From contig ONIG01000026.1 in assembly GCA_900317855.1 (NCBI GenBank), positions 1-32,560 of the forward strand: DNA of 32,560 nt, in the 5' to 3' direction. Numbering within the stretch: the stretch's first letter is position 1; every line of letters starts with the position of its first letter. This DNA comes from an uncultured Eubacteriales bacterium. GTDB taxonomy: Bacteria; Bacillota; Clostridia; Oscillospirales; Oscillospiraceae. Under the pieces are notes generated by a model. That model was given only the letters and a program-made list of their open reading frames with translations. It had not been told where the DNA came from and did no database searches. Below, in pieces: positions 21,227 to 29,044 of the stretch. A program made the translations under genes and the position numbers.

Positions 21227-21525
21227 GCAAAAGCCCTGACCCGTCAGGGCTTTGCGCATTAGACCGGATTCGAGGCGGGCCTCGCCCCCTCGAGCTCCCC
21301 CGCTGCTCTGTCCGCTTTCCACCACGGCGCGGATTTTCGGCCTGTCCCACGCGGCCGCTCCTTGAGAGCGGCCGCGCAAACCCCCTGACCCGTCAGGGCT
21401 TTGCGCATTAGACCGGATTCGAGGCGGGCCTTGCCCCCTCGAGCTCCCCCGCTGCTCTGTCCGCTTTCCACCACGGCGCGGATTTTCGGCCTGTCCCACG
21501 CGGCCGCTCCTTGAGAGCGGCCGCG
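21219..21525. repeat. Two tandem copies of a 149-bp palindrome-bounded repeat
   Basis: Copy 1 (21219-21367) and copy 2 (21368-21516) match with only about three differences by eye (21232/21381, 21233/21382, 21283/21432), followed by the first bases of a third unit (21517-21525). Each unit starts GCGGCCGCG. It then has a short palindrome (GCCCTGACCCGTCAGGGC in copy 1), a core of about 100 nt with a CGAGGC/GCCTCG hairpin, and ends at a 10-bp hairpin (GCGGCCGCTC / GAGCGGCCGC). Copy 2 ends with GTTTTGG after that hairpin. The period is not a multiple of three, so it is not a coding repeat. No transposase is present. It fills the 470-bp gap between the EamA and NSS genes. Confidence 0.9.
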
Positions 21526-21566
21526 TTTTGGTTGGCACAAATATTCGTTAAGTGTGTAACGGCGGC

Positions 21567-21594
21567 TTGCAATTGACCGTTTGTCTGGTATAAT
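21567..21594 (+). promoter_or_regulatory. Promoter of the NSS transporter gene
   Basis: TTGCAA (21567-21572), 16 nt, TATAAT (21589-21594). The leader of about 60 nt has a small hairpin (GCGCC/GGCGC, 21607-21620). Confidence 0.75.
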
Positions 21595-21659
21595 GATGGC
21601 AAATCTGCGCCTTTCGGCGCGGTATTTCGGGAGAAATGTGAAAAAACAGGAGGGATCTC

Positions 21660-23129
21660 GTGGATACGGAAATCAAATCCAAACGCGGCGGCTGGGGCAG
21701 CAACTTCGGCTTCCTCATGGCCTCGATCGGCTCGGCCGTCGGCCTCGGCAACATCTGGGGCTTCCCGTATAAAATGGGCAAGAGCGGTGGGGCCGTGTTC
21801 CCGCTGCTGTATCTCGTGCTCGTCGTGCTCGTGGGTGTGACGGTCATGCTCGGCGAGCTCGCGCTCGGCCGCCGCAGCGGCAAGAGCGCCGTGAGCACCT
21901 ACCGCAGCCTGTCGAAGAAGTACACCTGGCTCGGCTATGCGGGCATCGTGTGCGGCTTTTGCATCATGTGCTTTTACTTCGTGCTCGGCGGCATCGTCCT
22001 GCGCTACGCCGCCGGCTACTTCCTGGCCATCTTCGGCGGGAGCGAGTTTGCCTGGTCCGGCCAGGGCACGGGCTTTTTCGGCTATTTCCTGACGGATACG
22101 AACAGCATGATCCTGTTTTTCGTGCTCTATATCCTGCTCAACATCCTCGTCGTGTCCGGCGGCGTGCAGGGCGGCATCGAAAAGTTCTGCAACGTCGGCA
22201 TGCCGGCGCTGTTCTGCCTGCTCGTGTTCATCATCCTCTACATTGCCTGCCAGCCCGGTGCGGCCGAGGGCTATAAATTCATGTTCAGCCCCGACTTCTC
22301 CGTGTTCAGCAATCCGGACATCGGCTTCGGCCGCGTGCTCAAGAGTGCCGCCGGGCAGATGTTCTTCTCGCTGTCGATCGGTCTCGGCGTCATGATGACC
22401 TACGGCTCCTATCTCGGCAAGCAGGAGCACCTGCAGCGCAACGCGCTCATCGTCTGCGGCGCGGACACGCTCATCGCGCTCATGGCCGGCATGGCCGTCA
22501 TGCCCGCCTGCTCCGCCTTCGGCGTGGAGTACGGCGCCGGCCCCGGATTGCTATTTGCTTCGATGCAGACGGTGTTCGCCCACATGGGCAGCATCGGCAA
22601 TTTCATCGGCTTCCTGTTTTACCTGCTCGTGCTGATCGCGGCGCTCACGTCGTCGATCTCCATGCTCGAGCTGTGCACGGCCTACGCCGTGGACAAGCAG
22701 CTCGACAAGGGCCTCACGCCCAAGCGCGCCAAGCACACGGCCAGCGTCGCGGCGCTCGTGTTCGTGGCGGGCTCGCTCGTCGCGCTCGACGGTCTGGGCG
22801 CGGGCGTTGCCGGCGGCGCCGCCGTCGAGACGCCGGCCACCCTGTTCGGCCTGAGCGTGCGCGGGTGGAACGACTGCTGGCTCGACCTGTACGACATGGT
22901 GGCCGAGGGCATCCTCATGCCGCTCGGTGCGCTCGTGATGACGGTCCTCATCGGCTGGGTGCTCAAGCCCGAGGTCGTGCAGCTCGAGTGCGAGCAGAGC
23001 GGCGTGAAGTACCGCGCCGCCGGCTACTTCAAGGTCTGCTTCAAGTTCATCGTGCCGGTCCGGCTCGCGTTCATCCTCTTCTGCCAGCTCATCGACTTCT
23101 TCGGTCTGAAGATCCCCGGCCTGAGCTGA
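21660..23129 (+). CDS. Sodium-dependent transporter, NSS (SNF) family
   Basis: 489-residue member of the neurotransmitter:sodium symporter family, which imports amino acids with Na+. The TM1 signature GSAVGLGNIWGFPYK (residues about 22-36), with unwound-helix Na+ and substrate contacts, is intact, followed by the GGAVFPLLYLVLVVLVGV stretch. About eleven hydrophobic segments fit the prokaryotic MhsT/Tyt1 type. The start is GTG at 21660, chosen because CAGGAGGGATC lies directly upstream and the family N-terminus begins there. Substrate not deducible. It is monocistronic between its own promoter and the 23150 terminator. Confidence 0.93.
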   Translation: MDTEIKSKRGGWGSNFGFLMASIGSAVGLGNIWGFPYKMGKSGGAVFPLLYLVLVVLVGVTVMLGELALGRRSGKSAVSTYRSLSKKYTWLGYAGIVCGFCIMCFYFVLGGIVLRYAAGYFLAIFGGSEFAWSGQGTGFFGYFLTDTNSMILFFVLYILLNILVVSGGVQGGIEKFCNVGMPALFCLLVFIILYIACQPGAAEGYKFMFSPDFSVFSNPDIGFGRVLKSAAGQMFFSLSIGLGVMMTYGSYLGKQEHLQRNALIVCGADTLIALMAGMAVMPACSAFGVEYGAGPGLLFASMQTVFAHMGSIGNFIGFLFYLLVLIAALTSSISMLELCTAYAVDKQLDKGLTPKRAKHTASVAALVFVAGSLVALDGLGAGVAGGAAVETPATLFGLSVRGWNDCWLDLYDMVAEGILMPLGALVMTVLIGWVLKPEVVQLECEQSGVKYRAAGYFKVCFKFIVPVRLAFILFCQLIDFFGLKIPGLS

Positions 23130-23149
23130 ACCCCGCATAAAAAATTTCC

Positions 23150-23187
23150 GTCAGCGTCTGCCCCAACGGGCGGGCGCTGACATTTTT
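23150..23187 (+). terminator. Terminator after the NSS gene
   Basis: GTCAGCG (23150-23156) pairs with CGCTGAC (23175-23181), with an inner GCCC/GGGC stem, followed by ATTTTTA. Confidence 0.82.
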
Positions 23188-23197
23188 ATAACCTTTG

Positions 23198-23226
23198 TTG
23201 AAAAAGCGAAAATGTTCTGTTATACT
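23198..23226 (+). promoter_or_regulatory. Promoter of azlCD
   Basis: TTGAAA (23198-23203), 17 nt, TATACT (23221-23226). It lies 10 nt after the preceding T run. Confidence 0.8.
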
Positions 23227-23267
23227 GACTCCGCGCCGCACCCTGCGGCAGAAAGGAGCGACCCGCC

Positions 23268-23972
23268 ATGCGCAAGACGGCCGCCTACGCCTTCCACCAC
23301 TCGATCCCGATCCTGATCGGCTTCTTCCCCGTCGGCATCGCCTACGGGCTGCTCATGCAGCAGGCGGGGTATAACTTCCTGTGGTCGGGCGCGTGCAGCC
23401 TGTTCGTGCTGGCGGGCTCGCTGCAGTTTCTGATGGTCACGTTCTTTGCCGGCGGCGTGTCGCTTGCCACGGTGGCCGTGCTGGCGCTGCTGCTCAACAG
23501 CCGGCACATTTTCTACGGCCTGTCGTTCATCGACAAGTTCCGCTCCTTCGGCCCGTGGCGCTGGTTTCTGATCTATTCGCTGTGCGACGAGAACTATTCG
23601 CTGCACTGCTCGCACGATTTCGGCCCCGACGTCAACGAGAAGTGGGCCTATGTACTCACGGCCGCGCTCGTGACGTTTTACTGGGTGGCGCTGTCCATGC
23701 TCGGCGGACTCGTCGGCTCGCTCATCCCGTTCGACACCACGGGCATCGACTTTGCGCTCACGGCGCTGTTCACGGTCATCGTGGTCGATCAGCTGCGCGG
23801 TGCGCGCACGCGTATCCCCGCTGTGGTCGCGGCGGTGTCGAGCATCGGTGCGCTGCTGCTGCTCGGGCCGGACAAGTTTTTGCTGCCATCCCTGCTCGTG
23901 ACGGTCGCGGCGCTCACGCTGCTGCGTCCGGTGCTCGAGCCGAAGTATGCCGAAGGAGGTGCCGCCGTATGA
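23268..23972 (+). CDS. azlC: AzlC family branched-chain amino acid exporter, large subunit
   Basis: 234-residue membrane protein of the AzlC/YgaZ family. The early PILIGFFPVGIAYGLLM (14-30) and the LLLNSRHIFYGLSFIDKF block (about 74-91) are the family signatures. About seven hydrophobic helices are present. With AzlD it exports branched-chain amino acids or analogues such as azaleucine. GAAAGGAG precedes the ATG. Its stop overlaps the azlD start (ATGA). In B. subtilis azlCD is controlled by AzlB/Lrp; no such regulator is adjacent here, but brnQ elsewhere in the window is an opposing importer. Confidence 0.93.
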   Translation: MRKTAAYAFHHSIPILIGFFPVGIAYGLLMQQAGYNFLWSGACSLFVLAGSLQFLMVTFFAGGVSLATVAVLALLLNSRHIFYGLSFIDKFRSFGPWRWFLIYSLCDENYSLHCSHDFGPDVNEKWAYVLTAALVTFYWVALSMLGGLVGSLIPFDTTGIDFALTALFTVIVVDQLRGARTRIPAVVAAVSSIGALLLLGPDKFLLPSLLVTVAALTLLRPVLEPKYAEGGAAV

Positions 23973-24298
23973 CCCTCTCCGTCGGACAGAGCATCGCCAT
24001 CATTGCAGTCTGCGCCGCGTGCACGTTTTTGGAGCGCTGGCTGCCGTGGCTGCTGTTCGGCCGCCGCGCCGTGCCGAAGGTCGTGGAGTACCTCGGCAAA
24101 ATTCTGCCCATGGCCGTCATGGTCTCGCTGCTGGTCTACTGCCTGCGCGGGATGCAGTTTTCCGTCGCCGGGGCGTGGGTGCCGCAGGTCATCGCCGTCG
24201 GCGTAACGGCCGGCCTGCACTGGTGGCGGCGCAACACGCTGCTGAGCATCGCCGCCGGCACCGTGTGCTACATGCTGCTCGTGCAGCTCGTCTTTTGA
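23969..24298 (+). CDS. azlD: AzlD family branched-chain amino acid exporter, small subunit
   Basis: 109-residue membrane protein with four hydrophobic helices. The family signature TFLERWLPWLLFGRR (about 19-33) is followed by KVVEYLGKILPMAVMVSLLVYCLRG. It is coupled to azlC by a 4-nt ATGA overlap, with AAGGAGGTG in the end of azlC as SD. It forms the exporter with AzlC. Confidence 0.93.
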   Translation: MTLSVGQSIAIIAVCAACTFLERWLPWLLFGRRAVPKVVEYLGKILPMAVMVSLLVYCLRGMQFSVAGAWVPQVIAVGVTAGLHWWRRNTLLSIAAGTVCYMLLVQLVF

Positions 24299-24303
24299 TG
24301 CCA

Positions 24304-24336
24304 AACCGGGCGCCCCAGTCGGGGCGCCCGGTTTTC
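24304..24336 (+). terminator. Terminator after azlCD
   Basis: A 13-bp stem (24304-24316 / 24321-24333, loop AGTC) is followed by TTTTC. It is right at the azlD stop. Confidence 0.9.
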
Positions 24337-24338
24337 GG

Positions 24339-24367
24339 TTGCACTTAGCCTGCATATCCGTTATAAT
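24339..24367 (+). promoter_or_regulatory. Promoter of the flippase-like gene
   Basis: TTGCAC (24339-24344), 17 nt, TATAAT (24362-24367), starting directly after the azlCD terminator. Confidence 0.8.
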
Positions 24368-24409
24368 AGAGGGTCTAATCCGAATCTTCTCCTGCAACGA
24401 GGTCTGCCC

Positions 24410-25447
24410 ATGAAACGCGACAAGAAAAAACAATGGCTCTCGATCGGCCTGCTGACGCTCGGCGCGGCAGCGCTGGCGGTGTTCGCCGCCGCAACGCTCG
24501 ACGCGGGCGACGTACGCGCCTCGCTCGCGGCGCTGCTGCCGGGCTGGACGGTCGCGATCGTGGGGTGCATGCTGCTGTACTATCTGTGCGACGCACTCAA
24601 GTACCGGCTCATCACGCGCGCGTTCGGCTGCGCGCAGCCGCTCGGTGACAGCATCGACACGTCGATGATCGGCTTCTTCTACTCGGCCGTGACGCCCGCA
24701 GCCGCAGGCGGCCAGCCGTTTCAGGTACTGCACATGCACCACCGCGGCATCCCGACCGGCACGGCCACATCCGTCATCTGCACGACGTACTGCCTGTGGA
24801 ATGTTGCGCTCGTGACGCTCGGCATCGTGGGCATGTGCCTGTGCGGCGGCAAGCTCGCAGCGCAGAGCGCGGCGTGGATCCCCGTGCTGGCGCTGGGCCT
24901 GCTCGTGCACGCGGGGCTGCTGTCGCTCGTGCTGCTCTCGGCCATTTTCCCGAAGCCGATGTCCGCGTTCGGCACGGCATGCATCCGCTGGCTGTACAAG
25001 CGCCGCCCGTTCGTCCGCCGGGGAGCGGACCCCGAGGCGGCCGCCGGCAAGTGGTGCGCCTTCGTGGCGGAGTATCACGACGCGTTCGCCGCCGGCATCC
25101 GGCACCGCGGCAAGCTCGCCGGCGCGCTCGCGCTTGCACTGGGGCAGTGCGCGGCGTACATGTCGGTCGCTTACTGCACGTACCGCGGCTTCGGCCTGCG
25201 CGGCGTGCCGTTCTGGCAGGTCACGGGCACGCAGGTGCTGCTGTACATCGGGGCGAGCTGCTTTCCCATGCCGGGCGCATCCGGCGCGAGCGAGGGCACG
25301 TTCTATCTCGCTTTCTCGCCCCTGTTCGGTGACTATCTGACGACCGCCATGCTCATCTGGCGTCTGGCGTCGTATTATCTCACGATCGTGCTGGGCTACA
25401 TCGCCGTCGTGGCCGAGCGCGTAACGCTGCGCCATGCGCAGCAGTGA
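24410..25447 (+). CDS. Flippase-like domain protein (LPG synthase transmembrane region, UPF0104/YbhN type)
   Basis: 345-residue polytopic protein. About eight hydrophobic helices are present. The family motifs are TPAAAGGQPFQ (95-105) and, near the C-terminus, PMPGASGASEG. This is the flippase half of MprF without the aminoacyl-transferase domain, so it cannot itself make lysyl-phosphatidylglycerol. It probably translocates a lipid; the substrate is unknown. The ATG at 24410 follows CGAGGT. Monocistronic. Confidence 0.88.
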   Translation: MKRDKKKQWLSIGLLTLGAAALAVFAAATLDAGDVRASLAALLPGWTVAIVGCMLLYYLCDALKYRLITRAFGCAQPLGDSIDTSMIGFFYSAVTPAAAGGQPFQVLHMHHRGIPTGTATSVICTTYCLWNVALVTLGIVGMCLCGGKLAAQSAAWIPVLALGLLVHAGLLSLVLLSAIFPKPMSAFGTACIRWLYKRRPFVRRGADPEAAAGKWCAFVAEYHDAFAAGIRHRGKLAGALALALGQCAAYMSVAYCTYRGFGLRGVPFWQVTGTQVLLYIGASCFPMPGASGASEGTFYLAFSPLFGDYLTTAMLIWRLASYYLTIVLGYIAVVAERVTLRHAQQ

Positions 25448-25458
25448 GCGCGCACCAT

Positions 25459-25493
25459 AGAAAACCGCACTTGCAGCGCAAGCGCGGTTTTCT
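25459..25493. terminator. Bidirectional terminator between flippase-like and EcsC genes
   Basis: A 16-nt near-perfect stem (25459-25474 / 25478-25493, one A-C mismatch, loop AGC) has AAAA and TTTT inside the arms and CTTTT after it. It serves both convergent genes. Confidence 0.85.
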
Positions 25494-25519
25494 CTTTTGC
25501 ACAGTCGCCGCTGATGGGA

Positions 25520-26493
25520 TTATCCGTTTTCCTCAGCCGTTTGCGTTTCCTCTGTTTCCACGATCAGGATATCCCCCTCGTCATCCTCCGGATGGTAATC
25601 CGGATCGCTGAGCATGGTGTTTTGCAGGGATGCTTTCAATTTATCACAGCAGGGCTTAAACGACAGATATGTAACACCGCCGCCGATCACGCCGCCAACA
25701 ACGGGAATAGCCTTCTTGAAAAAGCCCGCGAAGAGCTGCTTCGTCATATTCACGCTGAACCACTTCGCAACGCTTTTTACGATCGGGTAAATCGTCCCTT
25801 TTGTGAGTGCCATGCGAAGAAGCTGTTTTTCCACTCCGCTGGCCAGTGCTTTTGCCACTGCTTTTAAAGCATTATTCGCACCGGCCGCCCCATACATGAC
25901 GCCCATGCAAATAATCAGGATATTCATAGTCTCGGAATCAAAAGCATGTCCCTTTTCTTCCATGTCGATCGCCGGGAATCCATACAAATACATAAGCTTT
26001 TGCGTAGCGCGAAGCATATAGCCGTAATACTGCGCAATATCCGCCGGGATCGTTGCCGCCATAGCAATGCCGCCGGGTGTGCCCAAAGCCGCAGAGATCC
26101 CGGATACACAAATTCGCTCGTGCTGAATGACCGCATCCGCAATCTTGTCGATGACCTTGCGTGATATTCCTGCATGAAGCGGATTATAGGCGATGGCGTC
26201 CTCAATCACTTCCTGCGGAAATTTGCTTTGCAGTTCCGCCTGCAGGAAATCTGAGCGGTCAATCCGAATTCCGGGAACCCTCAGGCCCATGACGATAATA
26301 TCTTCGATATCGATTTCGCCGTTCCCGTTTTGATCCACGGCATTCAAAACGGCCTCCTGAGATTTCGACACAATTTCTTTGGTTTTATCTGCAACGGCAA
26401 CCGCTCCTTTGCTCACATGGTCAGATGCAGCAGCAGCCGCTTTCCCGATATTATCCGCAATTTTCCTGACGTTGATTTTTTCTCTTCTGACAT
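25520..26493 (-). CDS. EcsC family protein with EF-hand-like loop; start is one base out of frame
   Basis: About 324 residues after correction. The only good start is ATG 26493 (AAGGAGGAG 7 nt upstream), but it reads MSEEKKST and stops after 26 codons. The long frame, continuing KINVRKIADNIG, joins if the six-A run at 26476-26481 had one more A. So either a homopolymer sequencing error, slippage, or a recent inactivating deletion. Residues 54-65 (DQNGNGEIDIED) match an EF-hand calcium loop. The EcsC domain follows (GISAALGTPGGIAMAATIPADIAQYYGYM), and a glycine-rich hydrophobic hairpin AIPVVGGVIGGGVTYLSF is near the end. The acidic tail is ETEETQTAEENG. GC content is visibly lower than in neighbours, suggesting acquisition. 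Function unknown; EcsC proteins are membrane-associated. Confidence 0.7.
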
Positions 26494-26521
26494 AACAAGT
26501 CTCCTCCTTCAGTTGGTGCCT

Positions 26522-26527
26522 ATTATA
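26522..26527 (-). promoter_or_regulatory. -10 element of the EcsC gene promoter
   Basis: Perfect TATAAT on the minus strand, 29 nt upstream of the ATG at 26493. No convincing -35 at 16-18 nt. Confidence 0.5.
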
Positions 26528-26624
26528 CTGCGTGTAAATTTCGCGATGGTGTGCAAAGCCGTGATGTACCAAAAACACCATATGCGCAGCTGTTGCAAGC
26601 GCGCTCCGGCGTGTCCGGAAAACC

Positions 26625-26662
26625 GAAAATCGGCCGCTCTCGTGCGAGAGCGGCCGATTTTC
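26625..26662 (-). terminator. Terminator of tRNA-Leu
   Basis: An 18-bp perfect inverted repeat (26625-26642 / 26645-26662) directly abuts the tRNA CCA end; the arms carry ATTTTC, followed by GGTTTTCC on the minus strand. Confidence 0.85.
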
Positions 26663-26749
26663 TGGTGCCGGCGGCGGGGCTCGAACCCGCACGGTGCTGC
26701 CACCGAGGGATTTTAAGTCCCTTGCGTCTGCCTGTTTCGCCACGCCGGC
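26663..26749 (-). tRNA. tRNA-Leu (anticodon TAA)
   Basis: 87 nt with encoded CCA. The acceptor stem is GCCGGCG/CGCCGGC, discriminator A. The anticodon stem AGGGA/TCCCT has loop CTTAAAA with anticodon TAA (26713-26715). The long variable arm CGGTGGCAGCACCG is typical of class II leucine tRNA, and the T arm is GCGGG-TTCGAGC-CCCGC. It has its own promoter and terminator. Confidence 0.97.
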
Positions 26750-26761
26750 ACGCTCCGTCAC

Positions 26762-26790
26762 ATCGTACCACCGCAGGCAGCACCTGTCAA
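26762..26790 (-). promoter_or_regulatory. Promoter of tRNA-Leu
   Basis: TTGACA (26785-26790), 17 nt, TACGAT (26762-26767) on the minus strand, start about 6 nt before the mature tRNA. Between this and recJ (26791-26981) only an AT-rich stretch is seen, with a weak possible recJ promoter (TTGATA 26920-26925, TATAGG 26944-26949). Confidence 0.75.
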
Positions 26791-26981
26791 GCACAGGAGA
26801 TCCGGCGCCCGCCGCGCCCACGCAGCCGCCCCGTGCGTCTCTGCCGTTCGATCTGTTCGACAAATCTGCGCGGCGGTCGCCGATACCCGACACACGCCTC
26901 TTGCATCCGGCCAGAAAATTTGATAAAATAATAAATTATTTCTTATAGGTATCGTTTTGGAATTCGAGGCACATTGCACTT

Positions 26982-28997
26982 ATGAAATACCGCAACTGGC
27001 AAATTCCATACACGTCGCCGCAGCCGCCGGAGGCATTGCTGCGCGCGGGCTACTCGCCGCTGCTGGCGGTGCTGCTGGCCCTGCGCGGGTATGCCGACCC
27101 CGGGCAGGCGCGCGCCTTTCTCAGCGGCGGCGACCAGAGCGTGTTCGACCCCATGCTCCTGCAGGACATGGACAAGGCCGTCGCGCGCATCCGCACCGCC
27201 ATCGAGCGCCGGGAAAACGTGGCCGTGTTCGGCGACTATGACGTCGACGGCATCACGTCCACGTGCGTGCTCACGGACTATCTGCGCCGGCAGGGCGTGC
27301 CCGTGCATCCGTACATCCCTGACCGCATCGAAGAGGGCTACGGCCTGAACATGGACGCGATCACGAGCCTCCAGCGCACGAGCGACATCACGCTCATCAT
27401 CACCGTTGACTGCGGCATCACCGCCATCGACGAGACGAACTACGCCCTGCAGCGCGGCATCGACATGGTCATCACCGACCACCACGAGTGCAGCGGGCAG
27501 GCGATCCCGAACGCCGTGGCCGTCGTGGACCCGAAGCGCCCCGGCTCGCAGTATCCGAACAGCGGGCTCGCGGGCGTGGGCGTGGCGTATAAGCTTTTGT
27601 GCGCGCTCGAGGGCGGCAGCGACCGGGTCCTGCGCGAATACGGCGACCTCGTCGCCATCGGCACGGTGGCGGACGTGATGCCCCTCACGGGCGAGAACCG
27701 CTATCTCGTGGCGCAGGGGCTGGCACAGATCAACGCCCGCCCCCGGCCGGGCATCCGCGCGCTGCTGCACGAGTGCGGCGCGGAGGGCCGCCCCGTCACG
27801 GCCACGACCATCGGCTTCACGCTCGCGCCGCGCATCAATGCGGCCGGCCGCCTGGGCAAGACGGCCGTCGCGGCGCTGCTGCTGCTGACAAAGGACGACG
27901 GCGAGGCCGACCGCTACGCCGCCGGGCTCTGCCAGCTCAACCGCGAGCGGCAGGCGCTCGAGCAGCAGATCTGGGAGGAGGCCTCGGCCATCGCGTGCCG
28001 CTACCCGCCGCAGATGCCGCTCGTGCTCGCGAGCGACTCGTGGCACCAGGGCGTGATCGGCATCGCCGCCTCGCGCCTGAGCGAGGAGTTCCACCTGCCG
28101 ACGATCATGATCTGCTGCGACGGCGAGCGCGGCAAGGGCTCGTGCCGCAGCTTCGGTGGCTTCAACCTGTACAACGCCCTGAGCGCCTGCTCGGAGTATC
28201 TTGAGGGCTTCGGCGGCCACGCACTGGCGGCCGGGCTGACGATCCGGCGCGAGAATATCGACCGCTTCCGCCGCGCGCTCGGCGAGTATTACCGCCAGAA
28301 CCCGGCCGACGACCTGCCGGAGCTCACGTGCGACCTGCGCGTGAACGATCCGCACCTGCTGACCATGCCGTGCATCGAGTCGCTCGACGCACTCGAGCCG
28401 TGCGGCAACGGCAACCCCAAGCCCCTGCTGTGCATCACGGGCGCGCGGCTCGTCAACGCCGTGCCCATCGGCGGCGGCCGCCACCTGCGGCTGCATTTTG
28501 CCAAGGGCGGGTATAATTATGCCGGCATCTTCTTCTCGTGCACCCCGGCGCAGCTGGGCGTGCGCATCGGCCAGTGGGTGGACGTGGCCTTCACGCCGCA
28601 GATCAATGAATTCCGCGGCCGCCGCAGCGTGCAGCTGCTCGTGACGGACGTGCGCCCGAGCGACCCGCTGCCCCTGTGCCGCGCGCTGCTGAAAAATCAG
28701 TGCATCCCCGCGTGGGACACGGTGGACCTCTACCCCCTGCGCGCGGACTTCGCCGTGGCGTGGCGGTGGCTGAGTGCGCCGGTCGCCTTCCCGCTCGAGG
28801 AGCTGCCCGCACGCGCGCCCATGCGGCCGGAGAAGTTCTGCGTGTGCCTGCGCGTCATGGCCGAGATGGGCCTCGCCGCCGTGGACTTTGACGGCGAGAC
28901 ACTGCGCCTGCGCCCCCTGCCGACGAGCGGCAAGGTGGACCTCGGCGCGTCGAAGCTGCTGCAGACCCTGCGCGAGCGCCGCCAGAGCCTGCTATGA
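26982..28997 (+). CDS. recJ: Single-stranded-DNA-specific exonuclease RecJ
   Basis: 671-residue 5'-3' ssDNA exonuclease used in recombination and mismatch repair. DHH domain motifs: DYDVDG (85-90), VDCGIT (142-147), DHHE (166-169). The DHHA1 domain has the SDSWHQGVIGIAASRLSEEF block and GFGGHALAAG, followed by an OB-fold (from about 500, GARLVNAV..) and a C-terminal extension as in Firmicutes RecJ, which is longer than the 577-residue E. coli enzyme. Only a weak SD (GAGG, about 12 nt upstream) precedes the ATG at 26982. First gene of recJ-rel-dtd-MBL; its stop is 47 nt before rel. Confidence 0.95.
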   Translation: MKYRNWQIPYTSPQPPEALLRAGYSPLLAVLLALRGYADPGQARAFLSGGDQSVFDPMLLQDMDKAVARIRTAIERRENVAVFGDYDVDGITSTCVLTDYLRRQGVPVHPYIPDRIEEGYGLNMDAITSLQRTSDITLIITVDCGITAIDETNYALQRGIDMVITDHHECSGQAIPNAVAVVDPKRPGSQYPNSGLAGVGVAYKLLCALEGGSDRVLREYGDLVAIGTVADVMPLTGENRYLVAQGLAQINARPRPGIRALLHECGAEGRPVTATTIGFTLAPRINAAGRLGKTAVAALLLLTKDDGEADRYAAGLCQLNRERQALEQQIWEEASAIACRYPPQMPLVLASDSWHQGVIGIAASRLSEEFHLPTIMICCDGERGKGSCRSFGGFNLYNALSACSEYLEGFGGHALAAGLTIRRENIDRFRRALGEYYRQNPADDLPELTCDLRVNDPHLLTMPCIESLDALEPCGNGNPKPLLCITGARLVNAVPIGGGRHLRLHFAKGGYNYAGIFFSCTPAQLGVRIGQWVDVAFTPQINEFRGRRSVQLLVTDVRPSDPLPLCRALLKNQCIPAWDTVDLYPLRADFAVAWRWLSAPVAFPLEELPARAPMRPEKFCVCLRVMAEMGLAAVDFDGETLRLRPLPTSGKVDLGASKLLQTLRERRQSLL

Positions 28998-29044
28998 AAC
29001 ACTTTCAAGAAATCCCCATTCCGTTCCGGAAAGGAGCTGTCCCT

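Noticed and set aside
21219..21525. CRISPR array or integron attC site
   Set aside because: Two long adjacent units without unique spacers, and no attC core sites or integrase.
21194..21540. Repetitive minus-strand ORFs over the 149-bp repeat
   Set aside because: The 149-bp period shifts frame between copies, so the similar peptides come from different frames of a repeated non-coding DNA; no SD.
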